The notes beneath the pieces were generated by a model, which searched no databases, had not been told where the DNA came from, and was given only the letters and a program-made list of their open reading frames with translations. A DNA stretch of 64,000 bases from Natrinema marinum. GTDB taxonomy: Archaea > Halobacteriota > Halobacteria > Halobacteriales > Natrialbaceae. Within the stretch, counting starts at the first letter, position 1. Each line of letters starts with the position of its first letter. The stretch is taken from positions 1,426,001 through 1,490,000 of the forward strand of contig NZ_CP100763.1 in NCBI RefSeq assembly GCF_024296685.1, given 5' to 3'. Positions 52,097-61,368 of this stretch are shown here, in pieces. Made by a program: the position numbers and the translations under genes.

Positions 52097-53214
52097 ATAT
52101 CGGTGAATTCGACCGCCGTTTTTATAGGCGTGTCGTCATTCGGGGCCGCCGTCGCCCCGTGGCCGGCCGGGACGCTCGCGGTGGCCTTCGGGAACGCGAG
52201 GTCTACTTCCTCGAGGCCGTAGACGCCGGTGACGATCGCCTCGAGGACCCCCTCGGGAAGCGCCGCGAGCGTGTCGATGGCCGCTTCGAAGTGGCCGCGG
52301 TTCGAGTTGACGCTGCCCACGATCGCTTTGTTGTGGAGGACGAGTTCGCGGTGGAGGCGGCCGCCGTCGATCTCGAACGACCAGTCGCCGGGGACGCCGA
52401 GTAAGGCGGCGACGCCGTTGGGAGCGAGCGCGTCGACCGACTCGAAGGCGTGTTTCGCGTAGCCGGTCGCCTCGTAGACGAGGTCCATCGGCTCGTACGC
52501 GTCGGGAATCTCGGCGAGGGGCGTTTCGCGGGAGTCGATATAGGTCGCGCCCAGCCGCTCGATGATGTCGATCGAGGGGTCGGGCCGGTCGCGACGGCCG
52601 AGGCAGTAGACGCGCTCGTAGCCGAGCGTCTCGGTGAACATCGCGACGGTCAGCAGGCCGAGCGAGCCGTTGCCGAGGACGAGCGCGGACTCGGGCTGCC
52701 AATCGAACGCCGAGCGAGTCGCGTACGCGTGCTCGAGGGCCTTCTCGGTGATGCTGATCGGTTCGACGAGGAAGCCCCACGCCGCGAGTTCGGCGGGAAT
52801 CGGGACGAGGCAGTCGGCCGGGCTCGTGATGTACTCGGCCATGAATCCGTGCGCGCCGACGATGCCGCGCTCGACGTACTCGCCCTCGGGGGCCATATCG
52901 GGCTCGCCGCGCTCGAAGTAATCGTTGGTCTCGACGCCCGCTGGGGGTCGGCGGACCGTCGGGACGACGTACTGGCCTTCCTCGAGGCCCGTTCCGTTGG
53001 CGTCTTCGACGACGCCGACGGCCTCGTGGCCGAGCACGAGTCGGTCGTCACCCGCGGGGACGCCACCGTGGCTCCCTTCGATGACCTCGTAGTCGGTGCC
53101 GTCGACGCCGACGCGGCAGATCCGGACGAGGGCCTCGCCGGGGGCTGGTTCTGGAACGGGTCGCTCGACGATTTCGGGGACACCCGCTCCGGGCTGGACT
53201 GCGATGGCTTTCAT
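52093..53214 (-). CDS. gdh: Glucose 1-dehydrogenase (zinc MDR family)
   Basis: 373-residue enzyme for the first step of the semi-phosphorylative Entner-Doudoroff route, glucose to gluconolactone with NAD(P). The site that is cysteine in other MDR enzymes is Asp (GVDGTDYEVIEG), as in Haloferax glucose dehydrogenase; the next ligands are in LGHEAVG and LVEPISITEKAL. The nucleotide-binding motif is LGNGSLGL. Unlike the other MDR enzymes here it lacks the four-cysteine structural lobe. It is the first gene of the gdh-gfcR operon and has an AT-rich TATA region (AAATATTTA, 53241-53249) 27-36 nt upstream. Confidence 0.93.
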   Translation of the reverse strand: MKAIAVQPGAGVPEIVERPVPEPAPGEALVRICRVGVDGTDYEVIEGSHGGVPAGDDRLVLGHEAVGVVEDANGTGLEEGQYVVPTVRRPPAGVETNDYFERGEPDMAPEGEYVERGIVGAHGFMAEYITSPADCLVPIPAELAAWGFLVEPISITEKALEHAYATRSAFDWQPESALVLGNGSLGLLTVAMFTETLGYERVYCLGRRDRPDPSIDIIERLGATYIDSRETPLAEIPDAYEPMDLVYEATGYAKHAFESVDALAPNGVAALLGVPGDWSFEIDGGRLHRELVLHNKAIVGSVNSNRGHFEAAIDTLAALPEGVLEAIVTGVYGLEEVDLAFPKATASVPAGHGATAAPNDDTPIKTAVEFTDI

Positions 53215-53240
53215 GCTAGAGAAGGAAGAACCGCGATGTT

Positions 53241-53250
53241 AAATATTTAT
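53241..53250 (-). promoter_or_regulatory. TATA region of gdh-gfcR operon
   Basis: AAATATTTAT on the plus strand lies 27-36 nt upstream of the gdh ATG (53214). The region between it and the start is where a regulator such as GfcR could act. Confidence 0.5.
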
Positions 53251-53373
53251 TCCTGATCGAGTAAATTCCTGTGCTATCGGATCGGCAGACCGTCGGTCGG
53301 CCGCTCGAAGCGACGACGGCCGAAACCTGCCACACTGCAAACGATTATCCGGCTCCCCCTGCCTGTATCTACC

Positions 53374-54672
53374 ATGGAACGGTACGATCTCGTCTATCGG
53401 CTCTACGACGAGTACGACACGAAGACGTTACGCGAGTACCAGGAGTTCGTCGACGTGTTCCCCGCCGTCGACTCTCGGGTCGCCCTCGAGCACTGGCAGG
53501 GCGCGACGGAGGAACTCGAGGAGCGCAAAGACGAGATCCGGTCGTCGTTCGCGGCCGGCGAGACGTTCGCGGAGATCGCCGCACACGCGACCCGCGATCA
53601 GGCCTTCACCGCGTTGGACCTCGAGGCGAAGTACGGTCGCGCGGTGAACGTTCTCGTGCTCGACGTCGACGAGACGTTGCGCTCGGCCGGCGGGACCGAC
53701 AACGAAATCCCGCGGGACACGCTGCACCTGCTGACGGAATTTCACGAGGCCGGCGTTCCGATCGTCATCTGCACGGGTCAGACCTTGGAGAACGTGAAGG
53801 GGTTCGCGATCCAGGGGTTGGGCAGCGAAATCGTCCACTCGGGTGATCTCTCGATCGTCTACGAAGCGGGGACGGGCGTGTTCACGCCGGGCCACGGCGC
53901 GGACACGAAGCAACTGCTCTACGAGGACCTGGGTGAGGAAATCCGATCGGTCTTCGACGACGTGCGCTCGCGGGTACTGCCGGAGGCCCCCGAAGATCTT
54001 CGCCGAGGCTGTCACCTCCAGGGCAACGAGTTCAACGTCACCATCAAGCCCAACTACGAGACCGGTTCGACGGACGCCCGCGCGATCATCGACGAGGCGC
54101 TGGTCTACCTCATCGACCTGCTCGCCGACGCCGTCGGTGCGACGCTCGAGGGCGACGACGCGGACCACAGCCACACCGACGCGGACGACGACGGTGGGAC
54201 GACCCTGTCCGACGAGACGATCGTCGACTGGACGCGCGCCTATTACGCCGCGCAGGACTCCGAGGTCAGGGCCGTTCTCGAGGGCGAGGGGGCCTACCCC
54301 GATCTCGATACCGACGCGATTCCGGAGCGGCTCGCGGCGGTCTTAGAGCGCATCGATGTCGCCTACTACGAGGCCGACGCGGCCGAAATCGGCAGTCTCG
54401 AGTTGAACAAGGTCGTCGGCGTCGAGCGCGCGCTGAACGTGCTGGGCGTCGACGACCCGTTCGCGCTCGTGATGGGCGACTCCAAGAGCGACCTGCGCGT
54501 CATGCAGTGGGTGGCCGAAAACGACGCCGGTATCGCGGCCGCGCCGGAACACGCCTCGCAGGACACCTTAGAGCACGTCCTCGAGATGGACGACCTCGTC
54601 TTCGATCGCGGGAAGAGCGTCGACATCCTGCGGACGGTGTACGCGCTCAATCGACTGGCTCGACTCGGCTGA
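53374..54672 (+). CDS. HAD-superfamily hydrolase
   Basis: 432-residue protein. After an N-terminal helical domain of about 95 residues, the HAD nucleophile motif appears (VLVLDVDETLRSAGG, first Asp near 106), motif II is in VPIVICTGQT, and motif IV is FALVMGDSKSDLRVMQW near 367. A cap domain with GCHLQGNEFNVTIKP and an acidic, His/Asp-rich insertion (DDADHSHTDADDDGG) lies between. It should be a phosphatase of a sugar phosphate or similar metabolite; substrate unknown. Confidence 0.85.
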   Translation: MERYDLVYRLYDEYDTKTLREYQEFVDVFPAVDSRVALEHWQGATEELEERKDEIRSSFAAGETFAEIAAHATRDQAFTALDLEAKYGRAVNVLVLDVDETLRSAGGTDNEIPRDTLHLLTEFHEAGVPIVICTGQTLENVKGFAIQGLGSEIVHSGDLSIVYEAGTGVFTPGHGADTKQLLYEDLGEEIRSVFDDVRSRVLPEAPEDLRRGCHLQGNEFNVTIKPNYETGSTDARAIIDEALVYLIDLLADAVGATLEGDDADHSHTDADDDGGTTLSDETIVDWTRAYYAAQDSEVRAVLEGEGAYPDLDTDAIPERLAAVLERIDVAYYEADAAEIGSLELNKVVGVERALNVLGVDDPFALVMGDSKSDLRVMQWVAENDAGIAAAPEHASQDTLEHVLEMDDLVFDRGKSVDILRTVYALNRLARLG

Positions 54673-54985
54673 ACGGAGACATCGGGGGACCGTCGTTATC
54701 GCCGTCCAGTCACGTGATTCTGACCCTCTTCAGGGGCGACCTGCGCTTGTAAAGGGCCTGAAGGGGAAAGCCCGCTCATCAACCGTCTCCGAGCCCTCTC
54801 CTCTGTCAGCACGGTCCGGACAAGTACAGTCGTCAGCGGCGGTCACATGACTGTCCTGACGGCTCGTTTCGGACGCGCCGAGCGATCGGCTGGACGGTTA
54901 TGCGCGGAATCGAGTCCCGCTACTCCCGCGACAGCGTGGTCGTTCGCCGACCGGACTCGAGCCAGCGGTACGAGGTGACCTTCCA
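54673..54985. other. 313-bp gap with one weak inverted repeat
   Basis: The 7-bp arms CTTCAGG (in the stretch CCCTCTTCAGGGG, near 54727-54736) and CCTGAAG (near 54759-54765) could pair across a loop of about 24 nt. There is no gene-like frame. The end of the gap carries a strong Shine-Dalgarno sequence for the next gene. Confidence 0.35.
54972..54978 (+). promoter_or_regulatory. Shine-Dalgarno site GAGGTGA
   Basis: GAGGTGA lies 7 nt before the ATG at 54986 and indicates a leadered mRNA for the Bat-like regulator. Confidence 0.6.
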
Positions 54986-55669
54986 ATGACGACCATCGCA
55001 GAACTTTCGCTTTCGACAGACGGGTTCGCGCTCGCAGAGACATTCCAGCAACTACCGGCCCTCGAGGTCCGCGTCGAAAGCGTCGTCGCGGAAGGGCCGG
55101 TCCGGACGACGCCTCTCGTCTGGTTCTCGAACGTCGACCGCGACGACGTAGAGAGCGCCATCGAGGCGGACCCGACCGTCGCCGAGTACAGCCAACTGCT
55201 CGAGGACACCGAAGACGGCGAACTGTTCTACCGGCTGCAGTACACCGAGGAAGTCGGCTCGATCTGCCGATGTGTCTATACGCACGGCGGAACGGTCCTC
55301 GACGCCCACGTCACGGACGGCCAGTGGACGCTCCGACTCCTCTTCCCCGACCGCGAGGGGCTCTCGAGCGCCGTCTCTGCCATCGAGGAACGCGACGTCC
55401 GGATCGACATCAAGCGCATGGTCGAGGCCGGCCAGAACGACGACCTCGAGACGACGGCGGCTGCCCTGACCGAACCCCAGCAGGAGGCCATCGCCGAGGC
55501 CTATCGGCAGGGGTACTACGACGTGCCCCGTGAGATCTCGCTCGAGGAACTCGCGAACGAACTCGACATCTCCCACCAGGCGCTCTCCGAACGGCTGCGC
55601 CGGGCGAACCGCGTCCTCGCGGGCGAACAGTTGGACGAGCCGGCCGGTGAGATGGCGACGCCAGACTGA
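54986..55669 (+). CDS. HTH-10 (Bat-like) transcriptional regulator
   Basis: 227-residue haloarchaeal regulator. The N-terminal part (about 1-145) has the repeated strand-helix pattern of the bacterio-opsin-activator sensory region (IAELSLSTDGFALAETF, VSAIEERDVRIDIKRM). The C-terminal HTH-10 reads LTEPQQEAIAEAYRQGYYDV and LEELANELDISHQALSERLR. It lies upstream of the DapA-family aldolase in the same direction with 88 nt between them and could control it, but no target is shown. Confidence 0.92.
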   Translation: MTTIAELSLSTDGFALAETFQQLPALEVRVESVVAEGPVRTTPLVWFSNVDRDDVESAIEADPTVAEYSQLLEDTEDGELFYRLQYTEEVGSICRCVYTHGGTVLDAHVTDGQWTLRLLFPDREGLSSAVSAIEERDVRIDIKRMVEAGQNDDLETTAAALTEPQQEAIAEAYRQGYYDVPREISLEELANELDISHQALSERLRRANRVLAGEQLDEPAGEMATPD

Positions 55670-55757
55670 GGGTCGCTCGAGCGCGTCCCGAGGATCGACC
55701 CCGGCGTCGATTGCAGGCGGCGGGCGTTTTTTGACCGTGCCCGGCGGACGATCGGTC

Positions 55758-56675
55758 ATGTCGCATCACGATCCCGGCGCGGCGGACCCGTTGTCGCTTC
55801 GCGGCGTCGTGCCGCCGACCGTTACCGCGTTCCAGGACGACGAGTCCGTCGATTACGAGACGACCGCCGCACACGCCCGGTTCGTCGTCGATCGGGGTGC
55901 ACACGGCGTCTTCCCGCTTGGCACCAACGGTGAATTCCCGCTGCTCTCGGACGCGGAACGCGACCGCGTCGTCGAAGCCGTCGTCGACGAAGTCGGCAAC
56001 GAGGTACCGGTCATCGCCGGCGTCGGCGCGCCGAGCACCTACCGGACGGTCGCCCGTGCCGAACACGCCGAGTCGGTCGGCGCCGACGGTATCGTCGTCG
56101 TCACGCCCTACTACTATCCGTTGGACCACGAGGGCGCACTCGAGCACTACCGGCGGGTTGCCGAAGCCGTCGACCTCCCGGTCTACATCTACCACATCCC
56201 GAGCAAGACCGGCAACGAACTGTCGCTCGAGACCCTCGCGGCCCTCGCCGAGATCGACAATCTCGCGGGCGTCAAGGACTCGAGCAAGGACGTGCCGTGG
56301 CTCGCGCAGGCGATCGACGCCCACCCCGAGTTGACCTTCCTCGCCGGATCGGACTCGCTGATCTTCACCGGGCTCGAGGTCGGCTGCTCGGGCGCCGTCA
56401 GCGCCGTCGCGAACGTGTTCCCGGAACTCGTCGTCGACTGTTACGAGGCCTACGACGGCGGCGACGAGGACCGCGCGCGGGAATTGCAAAGCGAGATCTT
56501 CCGCGTGCGAGACGCGTTCAAGACCGGCGGCGCGTACATGTCGGGTGTGAAAACCGCGCTCCGAATGCGGGAGTTCGACGCCGGTCCGCTTCGAAGTCCG
56601 CTGCGGCTGAAAGACGACGAGGCCGCCGACGAAATGCGGGCTCGACTCGAGGCACTCGAACTCGAGGGGCTCTGA
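55758..56675 (+). CDS. DapA-family aldolase (probable 2-keto-3-deoxygluconate aldolase)
   Basis: 305-residue class I aldolase of the DHDPS/NAL family. The Schiff-base lysine is in LAGVKDSSKD (about 175), the catalytic Tyr in YIYHIPSKTG, the TPYYYPL stretch shapes the substrate pocket and GTNGEFPLLS is the family glycine/Thr motif. In haloarchaea members of this family cleave KDG/KDPG or KDGal/KDPGal; the presence of gdh and gfcR 3 kb away fits that. A role as dihydrodipicolinate synthase or sialic-acid lyase cannot be fully excluded. Confidence 0.82.
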   Translation: MSHHDPGAADPLSLRGVVPPTVTAFQDDESVDYETTAAHARFVVDRGAHGVFPLGTNGEFPLLSDAERDRVVEAVVDEVGNEVPVIAGVGAPSTYRTVARAEHAESVGADGIVVVTPYYYPLDHEGALEHYRRVAEAVDLPVYIYHIPSKTGNELSLETLAALAEIDNLAGVKDSSKDVPWLAQAIDAHPELTFLAGSDSLIFTGLEVGCSGAVSAVANVFPELVVDCYEAYDGGDEDRARELQSEIFRVRDAFKTGGAYMSGVKTALRMREFDAGPLRSPLRLKDDEAADEMRARLEALELEGL

Positions 56676-56744
56676 GACCGGCCCGATCCGTACCGCGACC
56701 GATCCCGACGCCGAGACTTTTATCGCGGCCGTCGAATGGCCGGC

Positions 56745-57881
56745 ATGGAACTCACTCCGGAACAGGAGGCGGTCCGCGAGACCGTCCGGGAGTTCGCCAG
56801 CGAGGAGATCAGGCCGACCGCGCTCGAGGCTGACAGGGACGAGGCGTTCCCCGAGGCCGTCTGGGACGGCCTCGCCGACCTCGACCTGACCGGGCTGACG
56901 GTCCCCGAGGAGTACGGCGGCTACGACGCGGCTCCGGTGACGGCTGCCGTGGTCAACGAGGAAGTCGCCTACGGCATGCTCGCGGTGGCGACGGCGCTGT
57001 CGGTCCACTCGCTCGCGACGTCCTGTATCGCGGAGTTCGGGAGCGAAGACCAGCGGGAGCGGTGGTTGCCGGAGATGGCCGAGGGTCGGCCGGTGGGCGC
57101 GTTCGCGCTCTCGGAGCCCCACGCGGGGTCGAACCCCGCGGAGATGGCCACCGAGGCGCGACGGGAGGGTGACGAGTACGTCATCGACGGCGAGAAACAG
57201 TGGATTACGAACGGCGAACGCGCGGGCGTCTATATTCTCTTCGCGAAGACGGATCGTGACGATCCGTCGACGGTCACGCAGTTCCTCGTCCCCGGTGACG
57301 TCGACGGGCTGACCGTCGGCGAACCCGAGGAGAAACTCGGCCTGCGCGCGAGCGACACCACGAGCCTGACGTTCGACGACGTTCGGCTCCCCGCCGAAAA
57401 CCGGCTGACGGAGGAGGGCGCGGGGCTGTCGGCCGCGTTCCACATCCTCACCGGCGGGCGGATCGCCATCGCCGCCCAGTCGGTCGGCCTCGCACAGTGC
57501 GCGTTCGACGAGGCCCTTGCCTACAGCCGGGAGCGCGACCAGTTCGGCGGCCCGATCGCCGACATCCAGACGATCCGGCACAAGCTCGCCGAGATGGCGA
57601 CCCGGATCCGAGCCGCGCGGCTCTTGACGCGAGACGCGGCCCGGAAGCGAGGGGCCGGCTCGAGCCCCGGCGGCGCGGCGCTCGAGGCCAGCATGGCGAA
57701 GTACTTCGCGAGCGAGGCGGCGATGTTCGTCACGAACGAGGCCGTCCAGATCCACGGTGGCTACGGCTACGTCACCGAAGGCAGGGTCGAGCGGCTCTAC
57801 CGCGACGCGAAGATCACCGAGATCTACGAGGGGACGACCGAGATCCAGAAGACGGTGATCGCGCGGGAACTGCTCGAGTGA
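56745..57881 (+). CDS. Acyl-CoA dehydrogenase
   Basis: 378-residue flavoenzyme that oxidises an acyl-CoA to the 2-enoyl-CoA. The family patterns are GAFALSEPHAGSNPA (FAD/substrate), DGEKQWITNGERA, GRIAIAAQSVGLAQ and IHGGYGYVTEGRVERLYRDA; the catalytic Glu is in YEGTTEIQK near the end. ATG at 56745 fits a TATA box (CTTTTATC, about 56717-56724) better than the ATG at 56736. It stands alone; the acyl chain length is unknown. Confidence 0.93.
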   Translation: MELTPEQEAVRETVREFASEEIRPTALEADRDEAFPEAVWDGLADLDLTGLTVPEEYGGYDAAPVTAAVVNEEVAYGMLAVATALSVHSLATSCIAEFGSEDQRERWLPEMAEGRPVGAFALSEPHAGSNPAEMATEARREGDEYVIDGEKQWITNGERAGVYILFAKTDRDDPSTVTQFLVPGDVDGLTVGEPEEKLGLRASDTTSLTFDDVRLPAENRLTEEGAGLSAAFHILTGGRIAIAAQSVGLAQCAFDEALAYSRERDQFGGPIADIQTIRHKLAEMATRIRAARLLTRDAARKRGAGSSPGGAALEASMAKYFASEAAMFVTNEAVQIHGGYGYVTEGRVERLYRDAKITEIYEGTTEIQKTVIARELLE

Positions 57882-57964
57882 GCAGGCGGAGCTCGGGGCC
57901 GCGCGGGGATCGGGAACGACGAAGCGGCGAACAGTATATTCGGCGGCCGCACCTACAATAGACC

Positions 57965-58504
57965 GTGACCGGATACGACGCCATCGTCTACGATCTGGAC
58001 GGGACGCTCGTCGAGCTCGATGTCGACTGGAACGCAGTCGCCGTCGACGTCCGCGAGGTGTATCGCCACGCGAACATCGAGCCGCCGGGCGACGGGCTCT
58101 GGGGCATGCTCGAGACCGCCGGCGACGCCGGAGTGGCCGCCGAGGTGGAGTCGGCCATCGCGGCCCACGAACACGACGGCGCGCGAACGTCAGACCGGCT
58201 CGCCCATGCCGACGACCTCCTCGAGCGGACGGTGCCGGCCGGCGTCTGCTCGCTGAACTGTGAGCGGGCCTGCCGGATCGCGCTCGAGGAACACGCCCTC
58301 GAGACGGCGGTCGACGCGGTCGTCGGCCGCGACACGGTCGGGACGTGGAAACCGGACCCCGAGCCGCTGCTCGCGACGGTCGAGCGACTCGACGCGGACC
58401 CAGAGCGAGCGCTGTTCGTCGGCGACTCGGCGCGGGATCGAAAAACGGCGGACAGAGCGGGCGTCGCCTTCGAGTTCGTCGGCGACGGCCCGTCGGGCGT
58501 CTGA
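57965..58504 (+). CDS. HAD-superfamily phosphatase (phosphoglycolate phosphatase-like)
   Basis: 179-residue hydrolase that starts with GTG. The nucleophile motif is IVYDLDGTLVELD (residues 6-18), motif II is near VCSLNCERACR, the lysine lies in GTWKPDPEPLL and motif IV is ALFVGDSARDRKTADRAG. It is short for the family, with a small helical cap. Likely a sugar-phosphate or phosphoglycolate phosphatase. Convergent with the DUF5822 gene. Confidence 0.87.
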   Translation: MTGYDAIVYDLDGTLVELDVDWNAVAVDVREVYRHANIEPPGDGLWGMLETAGDAGVAAEVESAIAAHEHDGARTSDRLAHADDLLERTVPAGVCSLNCERACRIALEEHALETAVDAVVGRDTVGTWKPDPEPLLATVERLDADPERALFVGDSARDRKTADRAGVAFEFVGDGPSGV

Positions 58505-58530
58505 TCCTCGCCCGCGAGAGGACGGAGCGA

Positions 58531-58764
58531 CTACTCCTGTTTGTGCTTCGCGTAGGCGAAGACCGTAATCGCCGTGAGCAACCAGACGACCGCACCGACC
58601 CGGATCGCGAACTCGGCGCGCGAGCCCCAGGTCGGCAGCGAGGCGGTCGTCGACAGGCCGGCGACGACGGGCGCGCCGACCACGATGGTGGCGACGAACG
58701 TCGTCTGCATCACCCAGCCGTAGTCGACGCCGTCGGGCGAGGTCGTTTCGACGCGTTCTGGCAC
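58531..58764 (-). CDS. Small two-span membrane protein (DUF5822-like)
   Basis: 77-residue protein from a GTG start at 58764 (PERVETTSPDGVDYGWVMQ). It has two spans, MQTTFVATIVVGAPVVAGL and VGAVVWLLTAITVFAYA, and ends KHKQE. The pattern resembles DUF5822, a haloarchaeal family without known role; the longer frame to 58863 is not plausible. It is divergent from panB. Confidence 0.7.
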   Translation of the reverse strand: MPERVETTSPDGVDYGWVMQTTFVATIVVGAPVVAGLSTTASLPTWGSRAEFAIRVGAVVWLLTAITVFAYAKHKQE

Positions 58765-58890
58765 GCTTGGAACTGACGACCCGGACCTCTTAAGCGTCGC
58801 GGGTGGGGCCGGCGGACGACGCTCGACCGGGACTGGTTTTCGCCGTCGCTCGAGGAAGAACAACGACGTTTAACCGTGGGAGACCAACCT

Positions 58891-59709
58891 ATGCGTATGC
58901 CTACCGTGCGGGACGTACGAGCGAAGGCGGGCGAGGAGCCGATCACGATGCTGACGGCCTACGACGCGCCGACGGCGGCGATCGTCGACGAGGCCGGCGT
59001 CGACATCATCCTCGTCGGGGACAGCCTCGGGAACACGAGCATGGGCCACGAGACGACGCTCCCCGTGACCGTCGACGACATGGCGCGCCACACTGGCGCG
59101 GTCGCGCGCGCGACGGAGAAGTCCCTTATCGTCGCCGATATGCCCTTCCTCTCGATCGGCGTCGACGAGTCGGCGAGCCTCGAGAACGCCGGCCGGATGC
59201 TCAAAGAAGAAGACGCCCACGCGGTCAAACTCGAGTGTGGTCCACACACCGTCGACCTGACGGAGAAGTTGGTTCAGTTGGGCATTCCGGTGATGGCCCA
59301 CCTCGGGCTGACGCCCCAGCACGTCAACCAGTACGGCGGCTATCCCAGGCAGGGCACGGATCCGGAAGCGGCCGAGCGCATCCTCGAGTTGGCCGAGGCT
59401 CACGAGGAAGCGGGCGCGTTCTCGCTCGTCCTCGAGCACGTGCCGTCGAATCTCGCCGCCGAGGTCACCGACGCGATCGACATCCCGACGATCGGGATCG
59501 GCGCAGGTCCCGACTGCGACGGACAGGTCCTCGTCGTCGACGACGCCATCGGACTGAGCGAGTGGACGCCCTCGTTCTCGAAGCAGTTCGGAAACGTTCG
59601 CGCGGAGATGGAGTCGGCGATCGGCGCGTACGTCTCGGCAGTCGAATCCGGCGAGTTTCCCGCCGAAGAACACGGTCACGAGGAGACCGATCTCGAGGAA
59701 CTGTACTGA
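58891..59709 (+). CDS. panB: 3-methyl-2-oxobutanoate hydroxymethyltransferase (PanB)
   Basis: 272-residue enzyme that adds a hydroxymethyl group from methylene carrier to ketoisovalerate to make ketopantoate, for coenzyme A synthesis. The metal and substrate residues are in LVGDSLGNTSMGHETTLPVT, VKLECGPHTVDL, VMAHLGLTPQHVNQYGGY, LEHVPSNLA and IGIGAGPDCDGQVLV. ATG at 58891 (MRMPTVRDVRAK) was chosen from three nearby options (GTG 58876, ATG 58897) because of length and an AT-rich GTTTAACC about 20-25 nt upstream. Confidence 0.95.
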   Translation: MRMPTVRDVRAKAGEEPITMLTAYDAPTAAIVDEAGVDIILVGDSLGNTSMGHETTLPVTVDDMARHTGAVARATEKSLIVADMPFLSIGVDESASLENAGRMLKEEDAHAVKLECGPHTVDLTEKLVQLGIPVMAHLGLTPQHVNQYGGYPRQGTDPEAAERILELAEAHEEAGAFSLVLEHVPSNLAAEVTDAIDIPTIGIGAGPDCDGQVLVVDDAIGLSEWTPSFSKQFGNVRAEMESAIGAYVSAVESGEFPAEEHGHEETDLEELY

Positions 59710-59783
59710 TTCCAACCAGTCGCAGGTGATGATACTAGGGAAATAATATAACATACAGAGATAGACCGCGTTTAGGGGCAGTG

Positions 59784-59790
59784 TTTATAT
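59784..59790 (+). promoter_or_regulatory. TATA box before small conserved gene
   Basis: TTTATAT lies about 45-51 nt before the ATG at 59835, which leaves a leader of around 20 nt; GGTGGATC nearby could bind the ribosome. Confidence 0.4.
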
Positions 59791-59834
59791 GGTGTGATTC
59801 CGTAAGCTGAGTTACATCACGGTGGATCGACACC

Positions 59835-60035
59835 ATGACAGAGTCAACAAGGGGAACGCCGGTCGCAGGCGGGCTAGACGCCGATCAGCCATCGCAGCTA
59901 CAACACGTCACCGTAGAGCGAGACGACGTCGCAGTCTGTACGATGTTCCCGCGAGAGATCGGTGAGGACGCGGTATCGGAGCAGTGGATCACCGCGACCG
60001 CGGACTCGTTCGTCCCGCTCGTCCAACAACGATAG
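59835..60035 (+). CDS. Small haloarchaeal protein (DUF7511-like)
   Basis: 66-residue protein with the pattern VAVCTMFPREIGED then WITATADSFVPLVQQR, similar to the short DUF7511 family of haloarchaea (Cys-Thr-x-Phe-Pro and Trp-Ile-Thr-Ala). The function is unknown. It is monocistronic. Confidence 0.75.
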   Translation: MTESTRGTPVAGGLDADQPSQLQHVTVERDDVAVCTMFPREIGEDAVSEQWITATADSFVPLVQQR

Positions 60036-60103
60036 ATCGCTTCTCAGCGTTGGCGTCGGTTCGGCGGCCGGCCCCAGCACGGACGAATCGCCGTTTCGAT
60101 CGC

Positions 60104-60880
60104 TCACCCGCTACCACCCTGTAGAAAGTCGTCGACGACCGTATTGAACGCAGTCGGTCGCTCGAGCATCGCTAGATGGCCCGCGTCCTCGATTTCGGCC
60201 AATCGGCCGCGTTCGGTCTCGTCGGCGAGATACTCGTGGAACCACGGCGGCGTCAACTGATCGTACTCGCCGTAGGCCGCCAGCACGGGCGTCTCGATTT
60301 CGCCGAGTCGGTCGCGAACGTCGAACTCGTGGCAGGTCAGGAAATCGCGGCGCGTCACCGCCTGGCCGGTGTCGTACATCCGCTCTATCGACCGCTCCCG
60401 GAGGTCCGAATCGGGGTCGTGAAAGAGCCGATCCGGGCCGTGGAGGAACTCGACCGCCCGATCGAAGTCGGACTTGAGCCACTCGAGGAGGTCGTCCAGA
60501 ACGCCGAGTCGGGCACCCGTCCCAGTCAGGACGACCGCATCCGGGTCGAACGAGCGCTCGAGCAGGACGTGCTGGACGACCGCACCGCCGAGCGAGTTGC
60601 CGACCAGAACGCGAGCGTCCGTCGCTTCGGCGACAGCCAGCACGTCGTCGGCGTAGGCCGACAGCGCGGTGTAGCCGGCGCTCGCGTCGACATCGTCCGA
60701 ATCGCCGTGGCCGCTGAGGTCGACCGCGATGATCGGGTATCGATCCGCGAGCGAGTGTTGACCGGTCCAGACCTTGCGCGAGCCGCCGCTCCCGTGAAGA
60801 CAGCAGATCGGCGGGCCATCGCCTCCACGGTCGACGACTGCGTACGCCGTTTCCCGGCCGTTGTGTGCTACCGTTTCCAT
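60104..60880 (-). CDS. Alpha/beta-fold hydrolase
   Basis: 258-residue esterase or peptidase-like enzyme. The oxyanion-hole loop is CCLHGSGGSRKVW, the nucleophile elbow GNSLGG (Ser about 94), the acid is likely in YGEYDQLTPPWFHEYL and the His in EDAGHLAMLERP. It is cytoplasmic and of usual length. Substrate unknown. It stands alone, convergent with the preceding small gene. Confidence 0.88.
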   Translation of the reverse strand: METVAHNGRETAYAVVDRGGDGPPICCLHGSGGSRKVWTGQHSLADRYPIIAVDLSGHGDSDDVDASAGYTALSAYADDVLAVAEATDARVLVGNSLGGAVVQHVLLERSFDPDAVVLTGTGARLGVLDDLLEWLKSDFDRAVEFLHGPDRLFHDPDSDLRERSIERMYDTGQAVTRRDFLTCHEFDVRDRLGEIETPVLAAYGEYDQLTPPWFHEYLADETERGRLAEIEDAGHLAMLERPTAFNTVVDDFLQGGSG

Positions 60881-61119
60881 ACGTAGCGAAACGTTCTGAA
60901 CCGGTATAAAGTCATGAGGCGAGGCGACTGGAGAGCGCCAGCAACGGGACTATACTCGCGCCACGCATCGCCCTATTCACCGACCGCCCTGGCCGAAGAA
61001 ACGCGACCTGGCCTCCTGTGAACTACGAACAATCACCTTTCGACGGACCACATTGTCGTCGGGCGATTACCGCCGAAACATTTATATATCTGTGGTGCTT
61101 ACCTTGGGTTAGTTGAACC
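60881..61119. promoter_or_regulatory. Promoter region of the small-protein/cdc48 operon
   Basis: TTTATATA at 61081-61088, 32-39 nt before the ATG at 61120, is the clearest TATA box. The rest of the gap (about 240 nt) shows no gene; it also holds the promoter of the divergent hydrolase gene. Confidence 0.45.
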
Positions 61120-61368
61120 ATGACTCTCGAACAATTCACCCGTGAAGAGGGGCAGTTAGCCCGTCGGTACGAGTACGACGACGGGGCGGTCCTCGCCGTC
61201 GACTTCGGGACCGCCGAGGCTGACGCCTCCGTCGATCTGGTCGATGACACGGTTATCGTCGTCGTGAAAGACGAGCAGTACGAGATCGATCTCCCCGACG
61301 CCACCGGGGACGCGCACACGTTTATGAAAAACGGCGTCCTGACTGTCGAACTGGAGGAGGAACTATGA
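61120..61368 (+). CDS. Small acidic protein coupled to CDC48
   Basis: 82-residue protein, mostly beta-strand by pattern ([48 protein letters not shown]). The strand order recalls a small Hsp20/alpha-crystallin-like sandwich, but no family is certain. The stop overlaps the cdc48 ATG (ATGA, 61365-61368), so the two are translationally coupled; a role as adaptor or cofactor of the unfoldase is a fair hypothesis. Confidence 0.8.
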   Translation: MTLEQFTREEGQLARRYEYDDGAVLAVDFGTAEADASVDLVDDTVIVVVKDEQYEIDLPDATGDAHTFMKNGVLTVELEEEL

